Source of the DNA: Bacillota bacterium
Lineage (GTDB): Bacteria; Bacillota; Clostridia; Acetivibrionales; DTU013
Direction: 5' to 3'
Length of the DNA stretch: 64,000 nucleotides
Assembly (NCBI GenBank): GCA_023409735.1
Contig: JAEYRB010000032.1
Location: 62,001 to 126,000 of the forward strand
Part shown: piece by piece, positions 18,185 through 26,341 of the stretch
Position numbering within the stretch: position 1 is the stretch's first letter
Layout: each line of letters opens with the position of its first letter
Made by a program: the position numbers and the translations under genes
The notes under the pieces: model-generated
What the model was told of the DNA's origin: nothing
Databases searched by the model: none
Seen by the model: only the letters and a program-made list of their open reading frames with translations

Positions 18185-19284
18185 ACCTTACCCTCATCTA
18201 TAGCTTCCATTCCATAGTAAAGCGCCTGCATAGCAATTTTACGCTCCTGTTCACTGACTGCTTTTTCTGCCCGCTCAAGCATTTTTCTTGCAAATAAGCC
18301 CCTTAGTCCCACCTCTTTGGCTATCACATCGAAGTCATAATCCGGCGATGTATTATCCATGATCCTTGTGTACTGTGCTTTGTCCTTGATAAAGTCAGCA
18401 ATAGACATTTCATCAATTTTGTATCCATGTCGGCAGTAGCCCGTAAAGCTGATACGGTACAGATCATTGCAGCTTCCTGCCTGCTCCATTTTTAAAGCTG
18501 CCCTATCGCCAACTTCCTCATCATTGCTGCACCCGCTTATATTTACCTCAATATTTATAAAGCGCCTTAAGCCTATGGGCTTAAATTCTACATTAACAGT
18601 GCTTTCACCAAATGAGGGTTTATTAATCTCGGCAATAAAGACCCCGTGTTCCCCCTCTTCGTCAAAGCCCAACGACTCCGGGCTGCCGGCATTATAAATT
18701 CTCTTTCTGGTACCTGCTCCCAGAATCTTTGTGTGAAAATGACCCATAGCATAATAATCGAAGCCATAAGAATCAAGCTGTTCACTTGAAATTTGTTGAT
18801 AAGCTTCTGAACTGAAAGGCATATCCAGCGTTCCATGGTGCATCAGTATATTTATTGCGTTCCCGTCTAGATGGTTATCCAAGCTGAAGCTGCTATACAC
18901 TCTCGCTCCGATATCCGTATCCACATAGATCGTGCTCTCCCCACTGAGGATATGTACATTTGCTGGCCAGCTGAAGCAGTTGTAATATGAGTCCGGACAA
19001 ATAGGGTCATGATTACCAGGTATTATGATTACCGGTATACTTGGAATTTTCATAAGCTGTGCAGCGATATAATTGATCGTGCTTTTACTGATGTACGAGT
19101 GTTCAAAAAGGTCACCACACACAAGCACCATATCTACTTCTTCAGTAAATGCCAGCTCAATGATCCTTCCCAATGCGCGCTTCAGCTCCTGTCTTCTAAG
19201 CTGTGGCATACCTTCCGCATCAGACAGGGATGTAAATGGTGCATCCAAATGCAGATCTCCGAATTGCAGGAATTTAACCCTCAA
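18175..19284 (-). CDS. YhaO-like metallophosphoesterase (SbcD-related nuclease)
   Basis: The 369-residue protein shows all five calcineurin-like metal motifs: GDLHLD (8-13), GDLFEH (near 57), GNHD (near 92), a HHG motif (near 150) and GHFH (near 180). These bind two metal ions, typically manganese, for phosphodiester hydrolysis. It is the SbcD/Mre11-like partner of the downstream ATPase, whose start lies inside its last codons. The start is a TTG, supported by GAGGAGG eight bases upstream. It follows acpS by 13 bases, so both belong to one operon. The in vivo substrate is unknown; the related YhaM/YhaO group of Bacillus has been linked to DNA repair or nuclease functions. Confidence 0.87.
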   Translation of the reverse strand: MRVKFLQFGDLHLDAPFTSLSDAEGMPQLRRQELKRALGRIIELAFTEEVDMVLVCGDLFEHSYISKSTINYIAAQLMKIPSIPVIIIPGNHDPICPDSYYNCFSWPANVHILSGESTIYVDTDIGARVYSSFSLDNHLDGNAINILMHHGTLDMPFSSEAYQQISSEQLDSYGFDYYAMGHFHTKILGAGTRKRIYNAGSPESLGFDEEGEHGVFIAEINKPSFGESTVNVEFKPIGLRRFINIEVNISGCSNDEEVGDRAALKMEQAGSCNDLYRISFTGYCRHGYKIDEMSIADFIKDKAQYTRIMDNTSPDYDFDVIAKEVGLRGLFARKMLERAEKAVSEQERKIAMQALYYGMEAIDEGKVCI

Positions 19285-19297
19285 ATAATAGGCCTCC

Positions 19298-19675
19298 TCA
19301 TGCTTCTATAACAACATATGCTATGGCATATTTACCACAATGTGACAAGCTTATATCAATATTTCTTGCCCCCATAAATTGAAAAAGCTCCATGGCCCTT
19401 TGTGTAAGGATAACATGAGGCTTACCTTTGCTGTCATTTTGAACTTCTATTTGCTTCATACCAAGCCCATCGGTCATTCCCGTGCCAAGCGCCTTCATAA
19501 CAGCTTCTTTTGCTGCAAATCTGGCTGCATAGCTTTCGTATTTACCCTTTTTACGCATCTCACAGTATTCGATTTCACCTTTGGTATAAACACGTTCTCT
19601 AAATCCGCTTACATTTTCTACGGATTCCTTGATCCTGTCGATCTCGATAATATCAGTTCCACAATATATAGGCAT
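19298..19675 (-). CDS. acpS: Holo-[acyl-carrier-protein] synthase
   Basis: AcpS transfers 4'-phosphopantetheine from CoA to acyl carrier protein and so switches on fatty acid synthesis. Its 125 residues match the family length. GTDIIEIDRI at residues 6-15 holds the metal-binding aspartate and RFAAKEAVMKALGTG near 53-67 holds the glutamate and lysine of the active site. The end (ISLSHCGKYAIAYVVIE) is also typical. It lies between the DUF342 gene and the YhaO-like gene in one direction with short gaps. In many Firmicutes acpS sits near alr or nnrD; here the neighbours are different. Confidence 0.95.
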   Translation of the reverse strand: MPIYCGTDIIEIDRIKESVENVSGFRERVYTKGEIEYCEMRKKGKYESYAARFAAKEAVMKALGTGMTDGLGMKQIEVQNDSKGKPHVILTQRAMELFQFMGARNIDISLSHCGKYAIAYVVIEA

Positions 19676-19696
19676 ATCTACCGCATGATCCTCCTG

Positions 19697-21289
19697 TCAA
19701 AGCTCCTTCATCTCCCTGTCCTGAACATAAAATGTAGTGTTAATAACAGGAGCAGTAATTTCCTTGATAACTTTTTTAATTATAAGCTGTGTATTAGGAA
19801 AGACTTTTTTTAGCACCGCCACCTCTCCTTCACCATGAGTTTTGAGATAGCTCTTGATTACTTTATAGTCTTCCTCGTACTTTTTTAGTCTGTCTTTGGT
19901 TTGATAATAATTCTCTCTTATGCCCTCGTATACTTTAGCCTGTTCGGCTGTAAGCTGTAATGTGTTCCCATAAATAGAGATTTCCATTTTAGCTTTGGCA
20001 AGTTCATTCTTAATCATTTCCATATCAGCACATATCTTATCAAAGCTCTGTTTTAATGTAGCCCTGTCAAAGCCTGATACGTTAATGTATGTCCTTTTTT
20101 CCGTTGGAGATCCAATAATAGAAGCAACTACTCTTATTTCTGCATCTATATTTCCGCCAATGATTTGACCCCGTGGCGAATCGAGTATTACCTCTTTGGC
20201 CTTTATTGTGCTGTTGAGGCAATAAAAGCCGATATGTACACTACCCTCGCACTCTATTTTAGCATCTGAAATGAATTTTGTGTAGACATTCTTTTTACTG
20301 TAGATGACAGCCTTACTATTACCAGCTATCCCGCCTCTTATAAATACGCTTCCTTCATTGCTTCTGACTTCCTTAACGCTCCCTATACCATACTCGCTTA
20401 AAATCTCAATATCCTTTGCCGCAGATATGGTAAAGCCATCTTCTATTGTACCTTTAACCGTCAGATAGCCATCAAAATTGATATTACCTGTCTTAAAATC
20501 AACGTTCCCATCTATTTCAAGGTGGTTTGAAACACTTATTTTGTCTCCGTTATAATGCACAGCTCCATTTATACGGGAATAAAGAACTGACCTTCCATTG
20601 TTTGAAGCTTCCCTTACTGTATTCTTATCATACATCAAAGGAATACTTTTCCCCGGCAAAGCCTTTAAAATACTTCCCTTCACAGTTTTACCGGGAAAGC
20701 CCTCCGTAGGCATCGTCTTCTCTCCAAGCCAATCACCTTCTGAAACCTTATTTATAAGATCAAGTTCATAATGATTGACATTTCCATCCTCCTGAGCTTT
20801 TGGTTTAGTCTCCTTTAATTGAAACATTTTAATTTCAGAATCTTCTCCATTAACAGGAGGTACACCTTCGGCCACTAAAATCTTAATATTATTTCGAAGT
20901 TTGCCAAAAAGCACTTCTTTTTTGACACCATAAATTACGCCTTCCAGTTTTAGCTTCAGCATAATTTCTTTAAATAGGTCAGCTTGATGCTCGTTTTTGA
21001 GGTCCTCCTCCGAGACACACAAGGTGATATATGCTTTAAGCTCATCTTCGGAAAGCTCAATTTTAACCCTTTCCGCCAGATCAGCAAATTTTTGAAGCTG
21101 AAGGACAGGTGAATTTACTAAGACATTTCTAATTGTTATTATACTGGAAATTTTTATTTCAGGATTACTCGATACAATTTTACTAAACTGTTCTAAAGAC
21201 ATGCCTTTTTTAAATGATTGAATATAAAATCCGTCATCTTTTTTTACGATACATATATACTCCGATGAGTAAACTATATACTCCTTCAT
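19697..21289 (-). CDS. DUF342 (FapA-like) protein
   Basis: The 530-residue protein belongs to the DUF342 family found in spore-formers and many other bacteria. The N-terminal 150 residues are a mixed domain. A glycine-rich, beta-repeat core runs from about residue 200 to 400 (KTVKGSILKALPGKSI, NGAVHYNGDKISVSNHL, GGIAGNSKAVIYSKKNVY), which suggests a right-handed beta-helix like that of bactofilins. A coiled coil of about 70 residues follows (QSFDKICADMEMIKNELAKA). The role is unknown. It follows the PspA/coiled-coil genes. The ribosome-binding site is a run of eight G (21296-21303) before ATACAT-ATG, a sequence prone to slippage. Confidence 0.8.
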   Translation of the reverse strand: MKEYIVYSSEYICIVKKDDGFYIQSFKKGMSLEQFSKIVSSNPEIKISSIITIRNVLVNSPVLQLQKFADLAERVKIELSEDELKAYITLCVSEEDLKNEHQADLFKEIMLKLKLEGVIYGVKKEVLFGKLRNNIKILVAEGVPPVNGEDSEIKMFQLKETKPKAQEDGNVNHYELDLINKVSEGDWLGEKTMPTEGFPGKTVKGSILKALPGKSIPLMYDKNTVREASNNGRSVLYSRINGAVHYNGDKISVSNHLEIDGNVDFKTGNINFDGYLTVKGTIEDGFTISAAKDIEILSEYGIGSVKEVRSNEGSVFIRGGIAGNSKAVIYSKKNVYTKFISDAKIECEGSVHIGFYCLNSTIKAKEVILDSPRGQIIGGNIDAEIRVVASIIGSPTEKRTYINVSGFDRATLKQSFDKICADMEMIKNELAKAKMEISIYGNTLQLTAEQAKVYEGIRENYYQTKDRLKKYEEDYKVIKSYLKTHGEGEVAVLKKVFPNTQLIIKKVIKEITAPVINTTFYVQDREMKEL

Positions 21290-21429
21290 ATGTATCCCCC
21301 CCCAAGACTCACGAATAATAACATTTGCAAAACCTACATCGGTTTAACCTTTGTTATATTTATTAAATTCGACAATTTTTAAGCATTATCCTCTATTTTT
21401 AAAATATTTGACTGTTTTTGTCAATAAAA

Positions 21430-22245
21430 CTATCTCCTTACCCTATTCTTCTGCCTATCGTTGAGAACATTATCCAGTGCTTCTGCTTCATTGACTGCAG
21501 TCTCAAGCTGATCCAACATTTCCTCATTTTCAACACTGGATAGTACCTGATGCTTAAAGAGGTTAACTGTACTCTCCATATAATCAAGCTTGGCGCCTAT
21601 TCTCTCAAGTTCCTTTTTTTCGTCCTTAAGCCTGTTGATAAGCCTTTCGTCCATTTCTATAACTTTTTTCAATTCTTCTACAACATTGCTGTCATTTGTA
21701 AAGTTCAGCTTTCTGCTGTTATTGTTTATTCTTGCAGCAACAGCACTCACATCAACGCTGCTCAGTTCTCTGTTCCTGATACAGAAGTTGTTGAGCAGCT
21801 TAAGATAAGAAATTACCAGATTTAGCGTCTGCTCAACAATCCTCTCTTTCAGATAGCTATGCTCCCCGGTTGAATAGGACGTGAAAATGTCATTCTTATC
21901 CTCCATCACCTTCTTGAGCTTATTCGTGTATGTATTGTTAGTATTGCGTCTTGCTTCCACAGATAACCTGTTTGCTTGACGATTCAAATCCCGTATATGC
22001 CTGAACTTTTCCCTCTGGTTAAAATTTTCATGAAACTGCTTGTTTGAAAGGGTTTGCAGCACAAATCCGACATAAACCGCCAATCCACCTGGCACTGCAA
22101 TAGCACCGGGCAATGCATAATGGTATCCGAGTGCAGTCGGCAAGGCAGTCGGATCGCTTAAAAGAACCGCCGCTACCATTGCTGCTGCCAATATTATTAA
22201 ATTTCGGAATTTGAACATTGCGCTTAAAACCATTCTCGCTTTCAT
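21430..22245 (-). CDS. Membrane protein with long coiled coil, unknown function
   Basis: I do not recognise a named family. The 271-residue protein has two hydrophobic segments near the N-terminus (about residues 16-30 and 40-65, with LIILAAAMVAAVLLS and a Gly-Pro-rich turn LPGAIAVPGGLAVYVG), followed by about 200 residues of charged helix rich in Asn, Glu and Lys, ending in Arg-Arg. It is thus likely a membrane anchor for a cytoplasmic coiled coil. It lies 78 bases after pspA on the same strand, and the AAA+ gene lies upstream of pspA. The ATG at 22245 follows AGGTGG; the frame extends 12 bases upstream only to a GTG inside that site. A partner that links PspA or the ATPase to the membrane is a reasonable guess. 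Confidence 0.75.
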   Translation of the reverse strand: MKARMVLSAMFKFRNLIILAAAMVAAVLLSDPTALPTALGYHYALPGAIAVPGGLAVYVGFVLQTLSNKQFHENFNQREKFRHIRDLNRQANRLSVEARRNTNNTYTNKLKKVMEDKNDIFTSYSTGEHSYLKERIVEQTLNLVISYLKLLNNFCIRNRELSSVDVSAVAARINNNSRKLNFTNDSNVVEELKKVIEMDERLINRLKDEKKELERIGAKLDYMESTVNLFKHQVLSSVENEEMLDQLETAVNEAEALDNVLNDRQKNRVRR

Positions 22246-22322
22246 AAAAACAACCACCTATCCCGCTCAGTAATACCCTAATTACATTATTTATAGATAA
22301 AATATAAATTAAGAATATACCT

Positions 22323-23051
22323 TTATTGCGATACCTTGTTTTCTGCCTTTTCTTTCACTTCAAATCCCTGCTCGCTTCCAAGCATGGCCTCTGCTCTTGC
22401 TCTTGCTCTATCTCTTGCCGAATCCATATCAAGTCTCTTCAGCTTCATTTCCATATTTGTGTCACCTAAGGATTCTACAGCATTTGCACGAGCTGTTTTC
22501 TTATTTACAAGCTCCCTTGCCCTATCCATACTCTCGTTGACATTTCCAACCGTATTGTTTTTTGATGTGTACTGAGCATTAACTGAATTGATATTTTCCC
22601 GAAGCTGCGCCATTTTTGCCTGCGACTTAAGAGTCTTAAGTTCATTGAGCTTAGCTGACATTTCAGACTCGAATATCTTGTAATCATCCCTAATCTTCTT
22701 GACCTCAGCCATTGCTGTCTCATAAGTTGCCTTATGAGTTTCATAGGTGTTCTGATATTCCTCCTCCTGCATAAGCAGCTCTATGAGCATATCCTTGTCA
22801 CCCTGCTTCTGCGCAGCTTCAACTCTGGCCTTAACAGCATTTAGGTTCTTTTCAGAGTTCTTCATCTCTATCTTGATAAGTTCGGCATTTGTCTGAATGT
22901 CAAGAATCTGCTTTTCTGCTTCTCTTCTAGCCTTATCGATCTGCATTTTTATGTCCTCAAACAATAGTTCAGGATTATTTTCCTCCGCACTTCCTACAAG
23001 GCTTCCGAAAAAGCCTCGGATCAATGCTCCCAATCTACTAAACAAGCCCAT
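22323..23051 (-). CDS. PspA/IM30-family membrane-stress protein
   Basis: PspA proteins bind stressed membranes and polymerise; structurally they belong to the ESCRT-III superfamily. This 242-residue protein starts with an amphipathic helix (MGLFSRLGALIRGFFGSLVG). Long helices follow (NPELLFEDIKMQIDKARREA, residues 27-46, and a hairpin to about 180), then an Ala/Arg-rich C-terminal stretch (DSARDRARARAEAMLGSEQG). It is therefore a full-length family member with the usual order. The gene follows a 325-bp gap after the AAA+ gene and precedes the coiled-coil membrane gene. A perfect 13-bp inverted repeat lies 35 bases upstream of its start. The regulators of the enteric psp operon (PspB, PspC, PspF) are absent. 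Confidence 0.88.
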   Translation of the reverse strand: MGLFSRLGALIRGFFGSLVGSAEENNPELLFEDIKMQIDKARREAEKQILDIQTNAELIKIEMKNSEKNLNAVKARVEAAQKQGDKDMLIELLMQEEEYQNTYETHKATYETAMAEVKKIRDDYKIFESEMSAKLNELKTLKSQAKMAQLRENINSVNAQYTSKNNTVGNVNESMDRARELVNKKTARANAVESLGDTNMEMKLKRLDMDSARDRARARAEAMLGSEQGFEVKEKAENKVSQ

Positions 23052-23085
23052 ACAATACCCTTCCTCTCGTTTTATTATATATTGA

Positions 23086-23119
23086 TTATATCATGAAAGC
23101 CCCAGGTTTCATGATATAA
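23086..23119. promoter_or_regulatory. Perfect 13-bp inverted repeat upstream of pspA
   Basis: TTATATCATGAAA (23086-23098) and TTTCATGATATAA (23107-23119) enclose eight bases. On the minus strand the sequence is followed by TATAAT-like stretches rather than a T-run, so an operator or leader hairpin fits better than a terminator. One arm recurs upstream of dnaD near 4012-4024. Confidence 0.55.
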
Positions 23120-23140
23120 CAAAGCACGAAATATATCTTC

Positions 23141-23212
23141 CGCTTCGTTGAAACAAAACTGCGGTAAGAAATCTATCTACGACCGAAAATTTTTATGAAC
23201 CAAAGTATAACC
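23141..23212 (+). repeat. Copy of dispersed intergenic repeat (family 1)
   Basis: This copy reads TTCGTTGAAAC..., a TGCGGTAAGAAA segment, CTACGACCGAAAATTTTTAT and GAACCAAAGTATAACC. The same order of blocks occurs on the opposite strand in the two tandem units at 47757-47945 and in the copy near 40503-40572. It sits in the gap between the AAA+ gene and pspA. Confidence 0.6.
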
Positions 23213-23376
23213 ATTCTCATTGCATGTTTTCGGCTTTTCTGAAATTTTCGCACAACAGCATAAAAAATCACTTGCGAAGCACAAGATGTCCCTGCTTCTA
23301 TAAGCAATGGCTTCATCTTTATACCACTAATTTATAATAAATACCTCTTAATGTAAAGCCTATGTTGTGGAGTATC

Positions 23377-25017
23377 TTATCTCCCATCTACAAGCCCTTT
23401 TTCATCCATCCGCTCCCTGTATTTCTCGGGCAATAAATCTATATCATCACATTCATCTATAGCCAAAGAGGTCATAAACTGAACCTGCTGTGTACTTGGT
23501 CTGCATCTGTTAATAGCCTGCTCAAGTATCTTTGACGTAATTACAGTTCCCTCAGTCTCATCTTCATTGGCAATTTCATATGCTTTTCTAACGACAGTCT
23601 CTATCTCGGCTCCAGTGTAATTACCCGTATTCTGTGCATAACTTGTAAAATCCTCTATATCTGTATCAAAGCCATACTTTTTAATTATGATTTTAAATAT
23701 CTCTGCCCTTTCTTCCTCATCAGGCAGAAGTATCGGAATCTTTTTATCAAATCTTCCTGCTCTTTTAAGTGCAGGGTCAATGAGGTCAGGTCTATTAGTT
23801 GCAGCAATGAAAATCACCTTTCCTCTATTATTAGTATTACCAGTAAATTGCAAAAATTCACTAAATATATTTCTGCTAACTCCGCTATCACCACTATCCC
23901 CACGCCTAAAGGCAGTATCTATCTCATCTACGAACACTATGACCGGCTGCTGAGATTGTGCACCAAGTAAACACTTTTTAAAGTTTTTCTCACTTTCGCC
24001 CACATATTGTCCAAGTATTCGTGACATATCTATCTTTACACAATTGAAGCCACTTGCCTTGGCAAGTGCGTCTACCAAAAGGGTCTTTCCCGTTCCGGAT
24101 GGGCCGCATAAAAGTATGCCCATTGGTACACGCCTTAAATCACCCTTCATAATAGGCTTCACAATATTGTTGAGGAGATAGTTTTTAGCCTTATCCATCC
24201 CGCCAATATTATCAAAACCTATTTCAGGATATATAAATTCCAGAACATCACCATATTCCTTCTGAAGTACAGAGTGCTTTTTATCCTTTATAAATTCAAA
24301 ACTTATTGGTACATTCTCTGCCTCTGCCTTTAATTTGATATCTTTAATAGATTTTTTGCTCAGTCCTGATGATAACTTTGCAAATTCATCAATGGTGAGA
24401 TCTGTCTGAACAGTTTCATCCTTTAGGAGATGCTCTATATACGTCCTGCGCTGATCTTCGTCAGGAAGGCCTACAAGAATAGGCTCTATTCGGTATGAAG
24501 ACTTCAGAAGCTCGCGGCTCACATCAGCAAGATTATCTGCCAGCATCAATATACAGCTTCCCACAGACGAAATGCGCGCATTTACAGACCATTCGCATAT
24601 CCATATCAGGGTCATTCTCTCTTCCAATGACATACTTGCTATATCACCAGATGGAATTATTTTTTCTATATGGTCAATAAAGATAGTCATTTTTGTGTTT
24701 TTCAGTGCCTTATCAACGTGGGGGAAAAGTTTCGAGGGCATAGCGTTCATTAAATTTGCAGCTTCATTACCCGTTATTATGTTGAATTCCTTTTCCATAC
24801 CGGCGTCAAGGAACGTTAGTCCTCTTGATATATCATAAAATGCGACGATCCCAAAACCCCTCTGCTTTATGAATTCTTCATAGATATATCTATCTATATG
24901 CCTGTGATTATCCACCAGATCACGCACATTAAAATAGAATAGGAATTCATGAGAAATTCCCGACTTGTATTTACTTAAAAAGCTGTCATACCAAAACACC
25001 TCAGATGACTTGTTCAT
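23377..25017 (-). CDS. AAA+ ATPase with degenerate N-terminal AAA-like half
   Basis: The 546-residue protein ends in a complete AAA module of the Cdc48/Vps4/FtsH class: Walker A GPSGTGKT (about 305-312), Walker B VIVFVDEID (about 359-367), sensor-1 Asn in IAATNRPD (about 408) and the arginine-finger pair RAGRFD (about 419-422). The first half lacks a P-loop but keeps an AAA-like pattern (MTIFIDHIEKI, GLPDEDQRRTYIEHLL, FAKLSSGLS), so it is probably an inactive first ring or substrate domain. It lies upstream of pspA. The ATG at 25017 is chosen, as nothing better fits; a TTG at 25050 is an alternative, and neither has a strong ribosome-binding site. Remodelling of PspA polymers or membrane proteins is inferred from context. 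Confidence 0.85.
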   Translation of the reverse strand: MNKSSEVFWYDSFLSKYKSGISHEFLFYFNVRDLVDNHRHIDRYIYEEFIKQRGFGIVAFYDISRGLTFLDAGMEKEFNIITGNEAANLMNAMPSKLFPHVDKALKNTKMTIFIDHIEKIIPSGDIASMSLEERMTLIWICEWSVNARISSVGSCILMLADNLADVSRELLKSSYRIEPILVGLPDEDQRRTYIEHLLKDETVQTDLTIDEFAKLSSGLSKKSIKDIKLKAEAENVPISFEFIKDKKHSVLQKEYGDVLEFIYPEIGFDNIGGMDKAKNYLLNNIVKPIMKGDLRRVPMGILLCGPSGTGKTLLVDALAKASGFNCVKIDMSRILGQYVGESEKNFKKCLLGAQSQQPVIVFVDEIDTAFRRGDSGDSGVSRNIFSEFLQFTGNTNNRGKVIFIAATNRPDLIDPALKRAGRFDKKIPILLPDEEERAEIFKIIIKKYGFDTDIEDFTSYAQNTGNYTGAEIETVVRKAYEIANEDETEGTVITSKILEQAINRCRPSTQQVQFMTSLAIDECDDIDLLPEKYRERMDEKGLVDGR

Positions 25018-25250
25018 TTTTTCTGATAACCATCCATTCCGCCTCAACAAATTGGCAATATATCTGTGGACATGAAGATACCAAAATATCTTTATCCTAA
25101 GAATTATACGTCATTATTATCAAAAAGTTTGATAGCAATTCACAATTAACATCCATAAAAAAGCTATTGTTGTAATATATTCTTATAAAAATTATTTGCA
25201 GTTGATATGCAAACAATACAGGTGTCACAAATTTATTGAGGAGGTGCTTT

Positions 25251-25454
25251 ATGCAAGTAACCTTTAATGTACCATCAGTTTCCTGCAGTATCTGTTCCGA
25301 CAAAATAAGGTCCGGTCTTCAGGGAAAACCCGGCATCGAAAGCATTGACATCGATTTGAAATCACAAGCCGTAACAATTGCTTACGATCCGGAAAGACAG
25401 CAACCTGCTGACATTCAATCAATCATAGCTGGAATGGGATACGAGGTATTATAA
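25251..25454 (+). CDS. Small heavy-metal-associated (HMA) protein, CopZ-like
   Basis: The 67-residue protein is a single HMA domain, the fold of copper chaperones such as CopZ. The metal loop is SCSIC (C-x2-C, residues 11-14 or so) at the end of the first strand, followed by the usual helix, a second half with IESIDIDLKSQAVTIAYDP and a GMGYEVL ending. The ATG at 25251 has GAGGAGG seven bases upstream. No P-type ATPase or metal regulator lies beside it, so its partner is elsewhere. Copper is likely by family, though mercury or zinc domains look similar. Confidence 0.87.
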   Translation: MQVTFNVPSVSCSICSDKIRSGLQGKPGIESIDIDLKSQAVTIAYDPERQQPADIQSIIAGMGYEVL

Positions 25455-25487
25455 CACGTGGGTTCATATTCCACAGATTACGAGCCT

Positions 25488-25538
25488 GCTCCTGCCTGAA
25501 AGCATATGCTTTAGTAAATAAGCCTGTATGGCAGGGGC
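25488..25538. other. Hairpin between HMA gene and gntR
   Basis: GCTCCTGCC (25488-25496) pairs with GGCAGGGGC (25530-25538) over nine base pairs, with an inner AGCATATGCT palindrome in the loop. No T-run follows on either strand. It may end transcription inefficiently from both converging genes or be a structured leader or trailer. Confidence 0.4.
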
Positions 25539-25598
25539 TGGTTCAAATGATACACTTGGCTCAGATGGAAGACTGAAATCCATAAAATAATGGTGCTG

Positions 25599-26285
25599 CT
25601 ACTTTACATCGCTGTTTGCTTTGATTGACTTAATAATAACCTTTTCCTGGTTCATAATATGTTTAACAGCAGAGTTCATAGCAGCTTTTGGATCTCTTCC
25701 TGCAATGGCTTCATAAATCTCTGCATGCTCCTTAACTAACTCCTTTGAACTTCCATAATCCTTTATGTAAATAATTCTATACCTTTGTACCTGCTCTCTC
25801 AAATTGTTAGATATTTGAATAAGCTTCTCATTTCTTGAAGACCTGTAAATTATATCGTGGAACTCAACGTCTTTTTTTATCGAACCGTGAATATTATTCT
25901 TCTCGACAAAATTATCAAACTGAGCAAGTACATGCTTCAGCTCCTTTATCTCATCATCCGTGATGCGTGCTGCAGATAATGACGATGCAAGCCCGTCCAA
26001 AGTGGATCTTACCTCAAGAACATCCATTATGTCTTTTGTTGAAAGGTCTGCTACATGAGCTCCTTTCCTTGGAAGCATTTCAACAAGTCCTTCCAATTCC
26101 AGCTTTCTTATAGCCTCTCTTACAGGAGTCCTGCTTACACCCATTTTTTCTGCCAGCTGTATTTCCATCAGCCTTTCACCCGGCTTCAGTTCTCCTACAA
26201 TAATAGCCTCCCTTAGTGTGTTAAAAATCACTTCCCGAAGCGGCTTGTAATCATTAAGATTGACCTTTAATATTTTTCCTGCCAT
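25599..26285 (-). CDS. GntR/FadR-family transcription regulator
   Basis: This 228-residue regulator has an N-terminal winged helix of GntR type (REVIFNTLREAIIVGELKPG, then LAEKMGVSRTPVREAIRKLE, the recognition helix) and a C-terminal all-helical FCD ligand domain with the expected metal-binding Asp and His positions (HDIIYRSS and EHAEIYEAI). FCD regulators respond to small carboxylates or sugars. It lies 56 bases after ispE in the same direction and may be cotranscribed with it. Its targets cannot be told from the sequence. Confidence 0.9.
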   Translation of the reverse strand: MAGKILKVNLNDYKPLREVIFNTLREAIIVGELKPGERLMEIQLAEKMGVSRTPVREAIRKLELEGLVEMLPRKGAHVADLSTKDIMDVLEVRSTLDGLASSLSAARITDDEIKELKHVLAQFDNFVEKNNIHGSIKKDVEFHDIIYRSSRNEKLIQISNNLREQVQRYRIIYIKDYGSSKELVKEHAEIYEAIAGRDPKAAMNSAVKHIMNQEKVIIKSIKANSDVK

Positions 26286-26341
26286 TTTACAAATCTCCTT
26301 GTATTAATCCACTTTGTATATCATATATAGTTTTATCATAT

